Assembly: GCF_042853465.1 (NCBI RefSeq)
Contig: NZ_AP031497.1
Location: 3,162,001-3,226,000, forward strand
Source: Simiduia litorea
GTDB taxonomy: Bacteria; Pseudomonadota; Gammaproteobacteria; Pseudomonadales; Cellvibrionaceae
DNA length: 64,000 nt
Reading direction: 5' to 3'
The position numbers were made by a program, and so were the translations under genes. Shown in pieces: positions 26,436 to 36,468 of the stretch (position 1 is its first letter; every line of letters starts with the position of its first letter). The notes beneath the pieces are model-generated. The model was given only the letters and a program-made list of their open reading frames with translations, ran no database searches and was not told the DNA's origin.

Positions 26436-28979
26436 ATGAAAAAAATAACCTTACTGGCGAGTGGGGTGATGCTTTTAGCGTCCAGCCTCGTTCATGCCGA
26501 TTCAATATTTTCCGATAATTTTCAGGACGCCAATATAAACGGTTGGGCAACTAGCGGTAGCGGTGTAGCAGCCGCGAGCTTGTACGGCTCAAATTATTCA
26601 CTGCGGGTATCTTATCGAAAAAGCGCCACCGCCGCGATTTCAACCGCTGGCTACAGCGACGTCACATTGGCTGCGGATTTAGCCGCCTATTCGTTAGAGT
26701 ACAACGATTATTGTTATGCCGAGGTTTCCATCGATGGCGGCTCGAATTGGAGTCATTTAATTACCCTTGCCAATGGCAGCGACGACTCCGCCTTCAGATC
26801 CTACGACGGCTCGCCTGTCGGCGCCGATAACAATAGCGACATGCAAGTGCGCGTGCGTGCCAATGGCAATGCTTACAACGATTATTGCTATCTGGACAAC
26901 GTCCTTGTGCAAGGCACCCCAGGTGGAAGCAATGGTGCGCCAGACATAAACCTGACCGGTAACAGCGCACTCGGTTCGGTCAACCTAGGCGCTAGCAATT
27001 CCAGCGTCATCACCGTGGCCAACGATGGCGACGCCGACCTGCTCATCGGCGCCACAACGGGCTTGGCAGTACCCTTTGGTATCAGCCAGAATAATTGCGC
27101 CAACACCACTCTCGCGCCCGCCGCCAGTTGCACAATAACCACAACCTTTTCTCCCACCAGCGCGGGCACCTTTAACGACAACCTGTTGATTAACTCGAAC
27201 GATAGTGATGAGCCAGCCCTATCCCTCAACCTTACCGGCACAGGCGTCGACACCAGTTCGACCTGTGCTTACGATTGCCTCACCGGTAGTGGCAGCGTTA
27301 GCCGTAGCACCGTCACTTACGCAAACCTCACAGGTTCACCTGGCAACGGCAGTCTGGTCAATTACAGCGGCTTTGCGCTACCCACAAATGCCGCCAACCC
27401 AAGTAACACTTTCGAAGGTAGCCTAGTGTTCACTGGCACCCAGAGGGGCTGGGCAAGTATCACTGATCCCTACGCTTACGCAACGCTGAGTGGCGTTAAA
27501 CAACTGCCTAATTTCAACTACCAATTCGTACAACACGGTACCCACATCATTCCGGTACAGCGCGGCTTAATTCAAAGCGGCGCGGCACTCGGCCAATGGG
27601 ATTTAATTCTAGAACCTGGCCGCGTCTGGGACGAAACCAGCGACAATGGTTACAGCCGTGCAGCTATTCCTTTTGCGCTTACCGAATACAATCAGAACTG
27701 TACGCACAATGGCGTGTTGACGTTTCTCTTTAACGACAGCGGCAACATTTCCAATGTTCAATATCAAATAGCGGCTGAAACCTGTAACTACTACCAGTTC
27801 AATATGTACGGCCGACTTGCCGCTAGCTATAACAAGGCTAGCGTCAGCAATGCCGGCACAATTAAAGCAGCCTATGAAACCGAAGTTGCCAACCGCATGC
27901 CGATTAAATCGATCAGCGCCTTGGCAACAGATTATCCCAGTGCTGGAATCACCGTCAGTAACATTGGCAGCGACCAAACGGCGAGCGCCATGACACTCTA
28001 CGGCGTCGCCTATAATGGCGTTCACTATGTCGGCGGTTGTGCTACGCGTTACGGCGATTTCCCCTTCTGCGACGTCATGAGCGTGCCCTCCTACTCCACC
28101 GCGAAATCCGTCGTCGGGGGTATCGGGTTAATGCGTTTAGAACAAAAATATGCAGGCACACAGAAAGCTGCTTTGGTGAAAGATTACGTCGCAGAATGCA
28201 ACAACACTACCAAATGGGGCAGCGTAAGCCTCGAGGATGTGCTCGACATGGCCACCGGCAATTACGCCTCCTCTGGCTACGAGACAGACGAAACAAATAA
28301 CGCCACTGACTGGTTATACAACAATACACATAGCGGAAAAATCGATATCTCCTGCAACTTTTACAGCCACAAGACTAGCCCTGGAAGCACTTGGGTGTAC
28401 CATTCATCAGATACCTACATACTCGGTCGCGCACTCAATAACTACGTACAAGGCCAAGAAGGCTCGAGCAAAGACTTTTTCGCCGACATGTTAGTGCCCG
28501 ATGTTTTTGTACCGCTAGGTGTAAGCCCATCGCTCTATAAAAGTATTCGCACTCGCGATACAACATCCGCTGCCGTCACTGCACTGGGTTTATTTTATCA
28601 CCGTGATGACGTGGTAAAAATTGCCGACATGCTCAACAACGACAATGGTAAAATAAATGGTGTGCAGATTTTGGATGCAGCCATGGTCGACGCCAGCCTG
28701 CAGCGCAACGCCAGCGACAGAGGATTACCGACAGACCCATCGCAGTCAACGTCCACCAGCCAGTACAACAACAGCTTTTGGGCCTACGATTTGAATGCCT
28801 CCACGACGGTTACGAATTGCACCTCAGAAACATGGATTCCCTACCTGTCTGGCTATGGTGGTGTCGGCATACAAATGTTGCCCAACGGCATGACTTACTA
28901 CTTCTTCAGCGACGGTCTTGAGTACGGCTTTACCAAAACACTTAAAGAACTCGACAAAATTACTCCGCTATGTAACTAA
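26436..28979 (+). CDS. Modular secreted SxxK serine hydrolase (beta-lactamase fold)
   Basis: An 847-aa exported protein. The signal peptide is MKKITLLASGVMLLASSLVHA. A beta-sandwich module with paired DYCY motifs (NDYCYAEV, NDYCYLDN; about 23-165) is followed by a choice-of-anchor-D/Ig-like domain (about 170-275; TVANDGDADLLIG, TITTTFSPTSAGTF). The C-terminal about 560 residues are a serine hydrolase of the class-C beta-lactamase/esterase superfamily: nucleophile Ser554 in SYSTAKS (SxxK), LEDVLDMATGNYASSGY, and WVYHSSDTYILGRALN in the place of the YxN motif. Such enzymes can be esterases, amidases or carboxypeptidases; deacylation of polysaccharides is a guess. I preferred the ATG at 26436, which follows GAGAGAATCC, over an in-frame ATG at 26412. 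Confidence 0.86.
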   Translation: MKKITLLASGVMLLASSLVHADSIFSDNFQDANINGWATSGSGVAAASLYGSNYSLRVSYRKSATAAISTAGYSDVTLAADLAAYSLEYNDYCYAEVSIDGGSNWSHLITLANGSDDSAFRSYDGSPVGADNNSDMQVRVRANGNAYNDYCYLDNVLVQGTPGGSNGAPDINLTGNSALGSVNLGASNSSVITVANDGDADLLIGATTGLAVPFGISQNNCANTTLAPAASCTITTTFSPTSAGTFNDNLLINSNDSDEPALSLNLTGTGVDTSSTCAYDCLTGSGSVSRSTVTYANLTGSPGNGSLVNYSGFALPTNAANPSNTFEGSLVFTGTQRGWASITDPYAYATLSGVKQLPNFNYQFVQHGTHIIPVQRGLIQSGAALGQWDLILEPGRVWDETSDNGYSRAAIPFALTEYNQNCTHNGVLTFLFNDSGNISNVQYQIAAETCNYYQFNMYGRLAASYNKASVSNAGTIKAAYETEVANRMPIKSISALATDYPSAGITVSNIGSDQTASAMTLYGVAYNGVHYVGGCATRYGDFPFCDVMSVPSYSTAKSVVGGIGLMRLEQKYAGTQKAALVKDYVAECNNTTKWGSVSLEDVLDMATGNYASSGYETDETNNATDWLYNNTHSGKIDISCNFYSHKTSPGSTWVYHSSDTYILGRALNNYVQGQEGSSKDFFADMLVPDVFVPLGVSPSLYKSIRTRDTTSAAVTALGLFYHRDDVVKIADMLNNDNGKINGVQILDAAMVDASLQRNASDRGLPTDPSQSTSTSQYNNSFWAYDLNASTTVTNCTSETWIPYLSGYGGVGIQMLPNGMTYYFFSDGLEYGFTKTLKELDKITPLCN

Positions 28980-28991
28980 TCCAGTCTGAAT

Positions 28992-29024
28992 ATAAAAATG
29001 CCCACGCTAAGTGGGTATTTTTAT
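28992..29024 (+). terminator. Rho-independent terminator after the serine hydrolase gene
   Basis: ATAAAAATGCCCAC and GTGGGTATTTTTAT pair (one G-T) around GCTAA, with the T-rich arm downstream, 12 bases after the stop codon. Confidence 0.85.
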
Positions 29025-29160
29025 AATTGAAACCAGTCGAAATACGCGAGCCTGACAATTTTCCGCCGGTCAGTTTTGCACCGCAATAAATCAAATGGCC
29101 AACGGAAAAACCAAAACTTAACGCCATACTTAGGTTAAAAGTCGTTAAAATGCATTTATG

Positions 29161-30117
29161 TCAATAGAGCTCAGCAAGTAATTTTTCAAAAGCCTCGGTG
29201 CGCTCTAGCGGTGTCGTGGAAAGCACGCCGTGAGCTTGTAGTATCGACAGTAATTTTCTGGGCACTAGATTTTTATCCCCTACTATTTCTACATGCCCAG
29301 CATCAACTTGAACGCCCGTGGTATTCACATCGCTATCAATTTTTGGATGATACTGCTCTGCCAAATCAAAAACATAGTCACTTTCGATACACTTGCCCTG
29401 GGCATCCACTTTTCGGCAAGTATCTTTTTCGTTCGTCACTATTTTTAGGTAACGCTGTACCGCAGGCATTAAGGGTTTGGGATATCGAATGAAATCTGAC
29501 GACGCAGTGATTTCAAACCAATTATCACCTGTTACCAACCAGCAGATACCGGGAACAATACCAACACTTAACCAATGCAAGGGTTCAATACCACACTGTC
29601 CAGCCACTGCGATTCCCGACAGCGGTGCGGATACCGTAACCAATTCCAACGTCTTATTGTTTACATAACTGGGTTTCGTGTAGGCCTCCTCCAATGCCTT
29701 ACGGGCAATAAGGCCACCCATGCTATGACCGACAATGGAAATATTATTGTTATTCATAACCTGAGTTAATTCATGAACGGCGGTAGCCAGCTGTGCCGCG
29801 TTGGACACCAAACTCTTTCTATCGTCGTAACTAAAACAGATTGCCTGCTGGCCGTGAAATGCATAGAGCTGTGCAAGAGATCTAAATCGACCGGCCGAAC
29901 CATTACAGCCATGCACTAAAACCGTGATCGGTGATTGCGAATCGATGCTTACCGCTTGATCTTCAGCATCGGTGCATGCACTGAGCCCCGCAATAGATAA
30001 GGTCTTGTCTGGCGCTGAAAGACGCGAGTTATCAAGCGGCTGAGCATCGGGAACGTAGTTTGAAGACGACGAACACCCAACCAACAACACAACCGAAAAA
30101 AAGACGCACCATCTCAT
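29161..30117 (-). CDS. Lipoprotein alpha/beta-hydrolase (lipase/esterase-like)
   Basis: A 318-aa envelope-anchored hydrolase. The start at ATG 30117 gives a lipoprotein signal MRWCVFFSVVLLVGC (lipobox LVGC) with AGGGGA upstream; the frame remains open further upstream to 30381, but that stretch lacks such features. The alpha/beta-hydrolase core shows ITVLVHGCNGSAGRFR (oxyanion loop), the nucleophile elbow GHSMGGLIARKAL, and a C-terminal VDAGHVEIVG histidine. Cys pairs (CTDAED, DTCRKVDAQGKCIE) suggest disulphides. It probably cleaves esters in the periplasm or at the cell surface; the substrate is unknown. It is divergent from the receptor gene at 30788. Confidence 0.85.
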   Translation of the reverse strand: MRWCVFFSVVLLVGCSSSSNYVPDAQPLDNSRLSAPDKTLSIAGLSACTDAEDQAVSIDSQSPITVLVHGCNGSAGRFRSLAQLYAFHGQQAICFSYDDRKSLVSNAAQLATAVHELTQVMNNNNISIVGHSMGGLIARKALEEAYTKPSYVNNKTLELVTVSAPLSGIAVAGQCGIEPLHWLSVGIVPGICWLVTGDNWFEITASSDFIRYPKPLMPAVQRYLKIVTNEKDTCRKVDAQGKCIESDYVFDLAEQYHPKIDSDVNTTGVQVDAGHVEIVGDKNLVPRKLLSILQAHGVLSTTPLERTEAFEKLLAELY

Positions 30118-30787
30118 CAATCCAATCCCCTGCCCGAATACAATTAGCTTTGTTATTTCGACGAATTCTATAGCAAACGCGGCACGATAGACACACAAGC
30201 TCCCGCGTGCTGCGCAATGGCTAGAACGACGCATCCCTAAAGAGAGGGGATGAGAGAAACGTAAAATCGGTAGAGTCTTAAACCAATCTTTATTCATCGT
30301 TAGCGTTGAAAACCAACAGGCGCCGGCGCTTGAAAAGCACAAGGGGCTTAAGCTACTCACTAATAGGAACGCTAGAATCACACTGAGTTAGTACGGTGCC
30401 CTTGCGACGCTCAACCTCGGGCAAACGCCAACGCTATTCGCAGACTACGCTAGATCTGCATCAATCGCCGCTGACCGAGCAAGGTATCTGACCAATTATT
30501 CAACTGAACACCTCCATGGCTAGGCCCGCATACAAGCCAGTTCAGCCAAACAAATTGATCAGACCAAAACATCTAAGCAGGTCGGATTTACATGCCAATA
30601 TATTTTAACGACCTACAACATCGCTAAGCCATTAAATTACATAGAAAAACCATAAATTGATCAGATAGATTACGATTTCCAAATCAGATTGATTGGTTGA
30701 CACTATCGTCTGAAAAGAGTCTACTCGCTATGACCATCAAGTCCGATATTCATACTTGAGGCAACAACAAAGGAGAGGAATGCAAGA
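30118..30787 (+). promoter_or_regulatory. 670-bp receptor promoter region with repeated TTGATCAGA(CC) elements
   Basis: There is no gene in this spacer. It carries a set of related short elements: TATCTGACCAAT (30485-30496), TTGATCAGACC (30555-30565), TTGATCAGA (30657-30665) and AAATCAGATTGATTGG (30681-30696). The 11-mer TTGATCAGACC is identical to the one before the PL7 alginate lyase gene. Their spacing over about 200 bp upstream of the receptor suggests several regulator sites. AGGAGAGG just upstream of the receptor start is a strong ribosome binding site. Confidence 0.45.
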
Positions 30788-33754
30788 ATGATAAATAACA
30801 ATAAACGTCATCTGGCGATGGCTATCAGAGCAATCAATACCCTAGCAATTTCAGCTGCCACTTTGGCTTTTGCGCCACAGCTACTGGCACAGGAAGACGG
30901 CATCGATCAACTCGAAGAAGTGGTGGTTACCGGTATTCGTGCGTCGCTCGCAAATGCGCTTGACCAAAAGCGGGATGCGAACAATCTGGTCGAAGTTATT
31001 CAGGCCGAAGATATCGGTAAGTTACCGGACCAAAACTTGGCAGAAGTGCTAGAGAATGTGCCCGGCATCCAGATTACGCGTACTGCAGGTGTGGGCACCG
31101 GGGTACAAATTCGCGGTACTAATGATAACCGCACTGAAATTAACGGTATTTCAACCGCTGGTTCTGGCGTGGGCCGCTCGGGCATCAGCTTCGATGATGT
31201 TGCCGCGTCTATGATCGCCTCTGTTGAAGTCACCAAAGCCCCAGAAGCAAAAACTATTGAAGGTTCCGTGGGCGGCACTATCAACCTAAAAACCATACGC
31301 CCGCTCGAATTAAAAGAGATGCTGGCTTCCGTTCGAGTACAAGGCGAAGAAAGTAGCTTATCAACCGACGGTATGACACCGCGCCTATCCGGCACTTGGG
31401 GCGACATGTGGCAAACCGACGCGGGCGAGTTCGGTGTGGTCATCAGCGGAAGCTACGCTGAGTCAGATGTTACCGCCTTCCGCCCCCGTGCCGATCGCGA
31501 TAACTCTGTAGCATCAAATAGCGGCGCAGCGAGTGCCCAATCCTTTGACTTCCTACCCATTCAGTTTCTTATTCAGGATTACGATAACTTCGAATACGAA
31601 ACAAAAAACGTCTCTGGCTCTTTCGAGTGGGCGCCTAATGACAACCTGACGTTCTATTTTGATGCCATGATCAACGAGCAAGAGCGCTTGCAAGAAAGCA
31701 CTCGTGTGCAAGCATCGGGCGTGAGTGATTTACGCAATTTCTCAATCCCCACAGAATTTGAAACCGTCAACTTTGGCTCTCTCGATGGCCAACACATCGG
31801 TTCTATCCAAGCTGCAGCCAAGGGCGTAATCCAGGTTCAGAGCGACGATTCAGATCCAAACTTGCGCACCTCAACTGACACCGGTTCGCGCAAAACAAAA
31901 ACCAATATATTCAGGCTGGGTACAGACTGGGAGAAAGATCGGTTTTCTGGCCGAGTTGAACTAGCTTTGTCATCATCTGACACGGTCAGCCCAGACTTTT
32001 CCACTACACTGAATTTTTTGAACCCCAATGTAACAATAGGTTCGGCTAACGATAACGGCACACCGTTTGAGTACGATCTAACGGGCGGCTCTTTAGCCTT
32101 CGGCATTGCTTACGATGAAGCCAACGCGCCAACCGTGGCACAAATGCTCGATCCCGCTAACTATGCTTTGCAACAGGTCAGCCAGTCGCAAGACAAAACT
32201 GAAAACAGCGAAAACGCATTTGTTGCGGATTTCTCATACGATCTAACAGACACCCTTCCGTTCATCACATCGGTTGATGCAGGCTATCGCTACAGCAAGA
32301 GTTCAAGCCTAAATGATGACCGAGGCTCGAACGTCAGCCTTTCAGGCTTGGCCAATAGCCCAACCGGTGATTTGTTCTCAAGCGTTATGACAGCTGGCCC
32401 GGATAATTTCAATGACGCGGATGGTAGAGCCCTATATGTACGCGACTTCCTGATTATTGATCCAGAAAAGGCGCTGAATAATCCGCAAGCAGTGTTAGCT
32501 GCGTTGAACGCGGCCATTCAAGCGAACAACCCCGGTCAAAACCCAATTAGCTCGCCAACATCCACCTCAAATGCGTTCTTTGATATTGACGAAACTACCA
32601 ATTCGCTCTATCTACAAGCCAATTTTGAAGAGGGTATTTTCCGCGGTAACTTCGGTGTGCGTTATTTGCAAACGGACGTGACTTCAATCGGTAATGCGAT
32701 CACCACCGATGGCAGCGGTAACGAGGTAGTGACAAAAGCCACCACCAAGAGCAACTATGACTTCTTACTACCACGAATCAACGTGGCCGCGAGCGTCACC
32801 GAAGATGTTCTCCTACGTGCCGCTTGGTCCAAAGACATTCGTCGCCCAGACTTTGATGACCTATCAACCTCAGCTAGCTATGAAACCAGCCCTAATGCGT
32901 CGGTTGATATCGGTAATCCAGATCTAGAGCCCGAAGAAGTAACGTCATGGGACATAGGTGTTGAGTGGTACTTTGCACCCGCCGCCGTGGTCAGCTTAGG
33001 TTACTTCAACAAGGACCGTGAAAACCTATTTGTCGATTCGATCGACAGCGCCTATCAAGACCCAGTGACTGGGTATCGCGATATTGTCGGCCCTGCGTGT
33101 GAAGCGGGCGGTGTTTGGAACCCCATTGCGCTACACAACGTATTTGGCTCTAACTCTGCCGCCACAGGTATTTGTGTGGATGCCGCAACAACCAATAACG
33201 GTGCGGGAAAAACCACGCAAAGCGGTTGGGAATTGGCGTTCCAGTATGACCTTTCCAACTTCGAAGATCAGCTTGGCTGGGCATCCGGATTCGGTGTTGC
33301 CGCTAACTATACCAAGCAGAAATTCGAAGGCGGTAATGAATACCTCTACCCAACAAGCCGTGCCGAAACTGTATTTGGTTTGCTTGGGGCCACAGATGTT
33401 CAGTTAAAAGCGCAATTGCTTGACCTGTCGGAAGATTCCTACAACATCACTATGTACTACGAGAAATTCGGTCTGTCAGCCAGGGCTCGTTATACATGGC
33501 GTGATGCTTATCGTTCCGAGGATTTCGGTAGCACCTCCAGCTACCCCTGGGGCTTCCCAGTGGTCCAAGAGGCTAGAGGCCAGCTAAACGCTAGCATCAA
33601 CTACGATGTCACGGATAACTTAGCACTCGGACTCGAAGCGATTAACATCACTGAATCTGAAGTTAAACAATCGTGCGTCAACGAAGGCTCGCTGTTGTGC
33701 TTCCAAGGCCTAACGGATCGCCGCGTGACAATCGGTATGAGCTACAAGTACTAA
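30788..33754 (+). CDS. TonB-dependent receptor, carbohydrate type (TIGR01782-like)
   Basis: Outer-membrane receptor of 988 aa for TonB-driven import, of the large class found in marine and Xanthomonas/Caulobacter-type polysaccharide degraders. It has a signal peptide (to about residue 35, LLAQ), a TonB box EEVVVTG directly after, and a plug with IRASLANALDQKR, the class signature IGKLPDQNLAEVLENVPGIQ, and RGTNDNRTEINGI...VEVTKAPEA...GSVGGTINLKT. The barrel ends RRVTIGMSYKY. There is no STN domain, so it is not controlled by surface signalling. Context and the operator motif shared with the PL7 gene suggest uptake of alginate oligosaccharides; this is inference. It ends at a strong terminator. 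Confidence 0.93.
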   Translation: MINNNKRHLAMAIRAINTLAISAATLAFAPQLLAQEDGIDQLEEVVVTGIRASLANALDQKRDANNLVEVIQAEDIGKLPDQNLAEVLENVPGIQITRTAGVGTGVQIRGTNDNRTEINGISTAGSGVGRSGISFDDVAASMIASVEVTKAPEAKTIEGSVGGTINLKTIRPLELKEMLASVRVQGEESSLSTDGMTPRLSGTWGDMWQTDAGEFGVVISGSYAESDVTAFRPRADRDNSVASNSGAASAQSFDFLPIQFLIQDYDNFEYETKNVSGSFEWAPNDNLTFYFDAMINEQERLQESTRVQASGVSDLRNFSIPTEFETVNFGSLDGQHIGSIQAAAKGVIQVQSDDSDPNLRTSTDTGSRKTKTNIFRLGTDWEKDRFSGRVELALSSSDTVSPDFSTTLNFLNPNVTIGSANDNGTPFEYDLTGGSLAFGIAYDEANAPTVAQMLDPANYALQQVSQSQDKTENSENAFVADFSYDLTDTLPFITSVDAGYRYSKSSSLNDDRGSNVSLSGLANSPTGDLFSSVMTAGPDNFNDADGRALYVRDFLIIDPEKALNNPQAVLAALNAAIQANNPGQNPISSPTSTSNAFFDIDETTNSLYLQANFEEGIFRGNFGVRYLQTDVTSIGNAITTDGSGNEVVTKATTKSNYDFLLPRINVAASVTEDVLLRAAWSKDIRRPDFDDLSTSASYETSPNASVDIGNPDLEPEEVTSWDIGVEWYFAPAAVVSLGYFNKDRENLFVDSIDSAYQDPVTGYRDIVGPACEAGGVWNPIALHNVFGSNSAATGICVDAATTNNGAGKTTQSGWELAFQYDLSNFEDQLGWASGFGVAANYTKQKFEGGNEYLYPTSRAETVFGLLGATDVQLKAQLLDLSEDSYNITMYYEKFGLSARARYTWRDAYRSEDFGSTSSYPWGFPVVQEARGQLNASINYDVTDNLALGLEAINITESEVKQSCVNEGSLLCFQGLTDRRVTIGMSYKY

Positions 33755-33774
33755 TTGATTTTTTAGTCGTTACC

Positions 33775-33809
33775 AAAAAGGCTGGGAATTTATTCCCAGC
33801 CTTTTTTTT
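33775..33809 (+). terminator. Rho-independent terminator after the receptor gene
   Basis: AAAAAGGCTGGGAA and TTCCCAGCCTTTTT form a perfect 14-bp stem around TTTA and are followed by more T. It lies 20 bases after the stop. Confidence 0.93.
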
Positions 33810-33860
33810 GCGTTAGAGCTTTAACGCCAATTAAAAATTCAGCATCTCCATCTAATCAGC

Positions 33861-34538
33861 TCAGCGTGCAGTTAAGTGCTTTACCATCGCTTCGCCAACG
33901 CCGTGAGCACTGGCAGGATTTTGGCCAGTGATCACGCGTTCATCCTCGACTACAAATGCATGCCAAGGCTGCACCTTGTTGTATCGGGCGGCTTGTCGAG
34001 CCAAAGACTCTTCCAGTAAAAATGGAATCTTACCAATCGTACCGAAATCCACTTCTTCTTCGCGGGTAAAGCCGGTCACGGATTTACTCGCCAATAATTT
34101 ATCACCGTTACTTAAGGTAATCGGCAACAATGCCGCAGGGCCATGACAAACAGCGGCTAAAAGACCGCCAGCCTCATAGTGTTTCGCACTCAATGCGGCA
34201 AAGGCTTCATTCGTCGCTAAATCAGACAGCAAGCCAAAACCACCGGGATAAAAAATTGCATCGTAATCGTCAACGTTTATGTGAGACACAGGCACGGTGT
34301 TGTTAATGCGATTTTGAAATTCATCGTCCGATAAGATCCGGCTGTTTACCTCATCACCCGCCATGTCGGTGCCATACAAAGGGGTTTTACCCCCCTTGAT
34401 CGAAGCCAACTCATAGTCAAACCCAGCCGCCAAGAGCACCTCAAGCGCGTGGGTAAGTTCAGGCGCATAGGTACCGTTGGCCTCATCGGTATCACCAAGT
34501 GTTGCGTGGTTAGTTAATGGGATAAGAATTTTCTTCAT
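33861..34538 (-). CDS. DJ-1/PfpI-family protein (Hsp31/glyoxalase III-like)
   Basis: A 225-aa cytoplasmic protein of the class I glutamine-amidotransferase-like DJ-1/PfpI superfamily. The nucleophile Cys131 lies in GGLLAAVCHGPAALLP, with an acidic partner in the GGFGLLSDL/YPGGFG loop and the N-terminal KKILIPLTNHATLG. Relatives are chaperone/glyoxalase enzymes that detoxify methylglyoxal without glutathione, or act as deglycases. It is divergent from a LysR regulator 142 bp away, a typical target/regulator arrangement. Confidence 0.9.
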   Translation of the reverse strand: MKKILIPLTNHATLGDTDEANGTYAPELTHALEVLLAAGFDYELASIKGGKTPLYGTDMAGDEVNSRILSDDEFQNRINNTVPVSHINVDDYDAIFYPGGFGLLSDLATNEAFAALSAKHYEAGGLLAAVCHGPAALLPITLSNGDKLLASKSVTGFTREEEVDFGTIGKIPFLLEESLARQAARYNKVQPWHAFVVEDERVITGQNPASAHGVGEAMVKHLTAR

Positions 34539-34680
34539 ACGTCACTCCAAAATTGACCAAGGCTTATGCTCACACCCTGTCGTTTAATTACCGTGCAAGC
34601 AGGTTAATTAAATACACATCGAACGTTAATACCGTAAAATGGCAAATCATTATTGCTATTTAGCAACAATAGGAGCCGCA

Positions 34681-35562
34681 ATGGACAGTTTTGATGGTGT
34701 TATCGAGTTTGTCGCCGTGGCGGAATGCCACGGATTTGCTGCCGCGGCCAAACAATTAGGCTGTAGCACGAGCCACGTTAGCCGCCAGGTATCAAGACTT
34801 GAGCAGCGCCTAGGGAGCGCCTTGCTGGCCAGAACAACCCGCTTAGTCAGCTTGACCCAGTCGGGTGCTGCTTACTACCAACAGTGCAAAGAGCTAGTCG
34901 TGGGCTTGCAGCAAGCCAATGAACACATTAGCCAACAGCAATTTCAGCTAAATGGCACCTTGCGCGTCAGCGGCGCCGGCCCATTTGCCGAACAATTTGT
35001 TGCGCCGGCCTTAATGGCCTTTGGTCATGACCACCCCGACCTGACTATCGATATGGATTTTAATAGCCGTATCGTCAATTTCGTTGAAGACAATTTCGAC
35101 TTCGCGATCCGCTACGGGAAACTCGCCGATTCTGGACTGATTGCGAGAAAGTTGGCAAGCCGCTCCATGATGGCCGTAGCCAGCCCAACATATTTACAAC
35201 ATAACGGCATACCAACACACCCCACACAACTCAATGTGCACAGCTGTTTAATTTCAAATAATGATCACTGGCAATTTGAGCACCAAGGCATCAGCCAGAG
35301 TATTAAAGTTAGCGGACGCTGGCGCAGTAATAACGCCCATGCCGTCGTTCAGGCCTGCCAGCAAGGCTTAGGCATTGCCTACATGCCCAAAAGTAGTTTT
35401 AACGCGTTGCTGGAACACGGTTTGTTAACGCCTGTGCTAGAACCTTTTTGGAGTAAGGGCGCAAGCAGTTGGATTGTGTATCAAAATCGGCGTTTTATGC
35501 CGTTGCGAGCAAGGCTTGCCATTGATTATTTGTTAGCGTACTTTGCCGATTGGCAAGAGTAA
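34681..35562 (+). CDS. LysR-family transcriptional regulator
   Basis: A DNA-binding regulator of 293 aa. The winged helix-turn-helix is at about 5-65 (FVAVAECHGFAAAAKQL, STSHVSRQVSRLEQRLG, RLVSLTQSGAAYY), followed by a substrate-binding-like effector domain (RVSGAGPFAEQFVAPAL; DFAIRYGKLADSGLIARKL). This RYG...GLIARKL pattern is typical of LysR proteins that act on oxidoreductase or stress genes. I chose ATG 34681 because AGGAGCCGC precedes it; an ATG 42 bp upstream lacks this. It probably controls the divergent DJ-1 gene. Confidence 0.92.
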   Translation: MDSFDGVIEFVAVAECHGFAAAAKQLGCSTSHVSRQVSRLEQRLGSALLARTTRLVSLTQSGAAYYQQCKELVVGLQQANEHISQQQFQLNGTLRVSGAGPFAEQFVAPALMAFGHDHPDLTIDMDFNSRIVNFVEDNFDFAIRYGKLADSGLIARKLASRSMMAVASPTYLQHNGIPTHPTQLNVHSCLISNNDHWQFEHQGISQSIKVSGRWRSNNAHAVVQACQQGLGIAYMPKSSFNALLEHGLLTPVLEPFWSKGASSWIVYQNRRFMPLRARLAIDYLLAYFADWQE

Positions 35563-35738
35563 TTGCGAACTTCACGCACGGCTCAGCTTACCCACTCACG
35601 ACAGGCCATGGCAGGTCGATTCACAACACAGAGCGCTAAAACGCCCGCACAACGCAACAATAAAAATTACTGGGCGGCATTGCATTGCTGGTGAACCGAA
35701 AACCACCACCGCCAACATTTTTCAGCAGGAAAATCAAA

Positions 35739-36320
35739 ATGAATATTGCACCTGTTTTCACCTTTGCAGCATTACTTAGCGCCAACGCACTCGTTAGCGC
35801 TGCGCCGGCCCCAGCCCAAGATGCCTTCTTCAATAATCTAAAACAGTTATGCGGTAAAGCCTTTGCGGGTAAAGTGACTGTTGATAACGCACCAGGTGGC
35901 GGTTTTGATAACAAATTACTCGTCATGCACCTGCGCCAATGTGACAACAACAAGCTACATATTCCTTTTCATGTCGGCGATGATGCCTCGCGCACGTGGG
36001 TAATCACTAAAACCGAAACTGGCTTACAGCTCAAGCACGATCATCGCCATAAAGATGGCAGCGAAGATAGGCTCACACAATACGGCGGCCACACCCTTGA
36101 ACCAGGCTGGGCGCAGGTACAATCCTTCCCCGCCGATCAAGAAACCAAGGAGCTTTTTGTGCGCGAAGGTATTCCACAATCAAACGGCAACACTTGGCAG
36201 ATGTATATTTACCCAACAGTATTTACCTACCGCATGGTGCGCGAAGGCCGGGAGTTTAAAGTCGACTTTGATTTAACAAAACCAATCGCAGTACCAAGCA
36301 CGCCTTGGGGTTGGGAATAG
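35739..36320 (+). CDS. Secreted protein of unknown function
   Basis: A 193-aa exported protein with signal peptide MNIAPVFTFAALLSANALVSA. The mature part has two conserved-looking Cys (KQLCGKAF and LRQCDNNKL), a His-rich centre (LKHDHRHKDGSED, GGHTLE), and an aromatic-rich end (PTVFTYRMVREGREFKVDFD). It reads like a compact beta-sheet protein, but I recognise no named family. CAGGA seven to eight bases upstream supports the ATG at 35739. It follows the LysR gene but is not obviously part of the DJ-1/LysR unit. Confidence 0.75.
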   Translation: MNIAPVFTFAALLSANALVSAAPAPAQDAFFNNLKQLCGKAFAGKVTVDNAPGGGFDNKLLVMHLRQCDNNKLHIPFHVGDDASRTWVITKTETGLQLKHDHRHKDGSEDRLTQYGGHTLEPGWAQVQSFPADQETKELFVREGIPQSNGNTWQMYIYPTVFTYRMVREGREFKVDFDLTKPIAVPSTPWGWE

Positions 36321-36468
36321 CGCGCTCTACCTACTCATTGCGCGGTGACTATTTTAGTTCAGTTGCCTGCAATGGGCATTCAATACACTTTCGGGGTAAC
36401 GCCTAAGTCAGCACATGGAGATAATGTTCGTGCACTCGATAGGCAAACTGGCGGTAGCGACCGAATGC

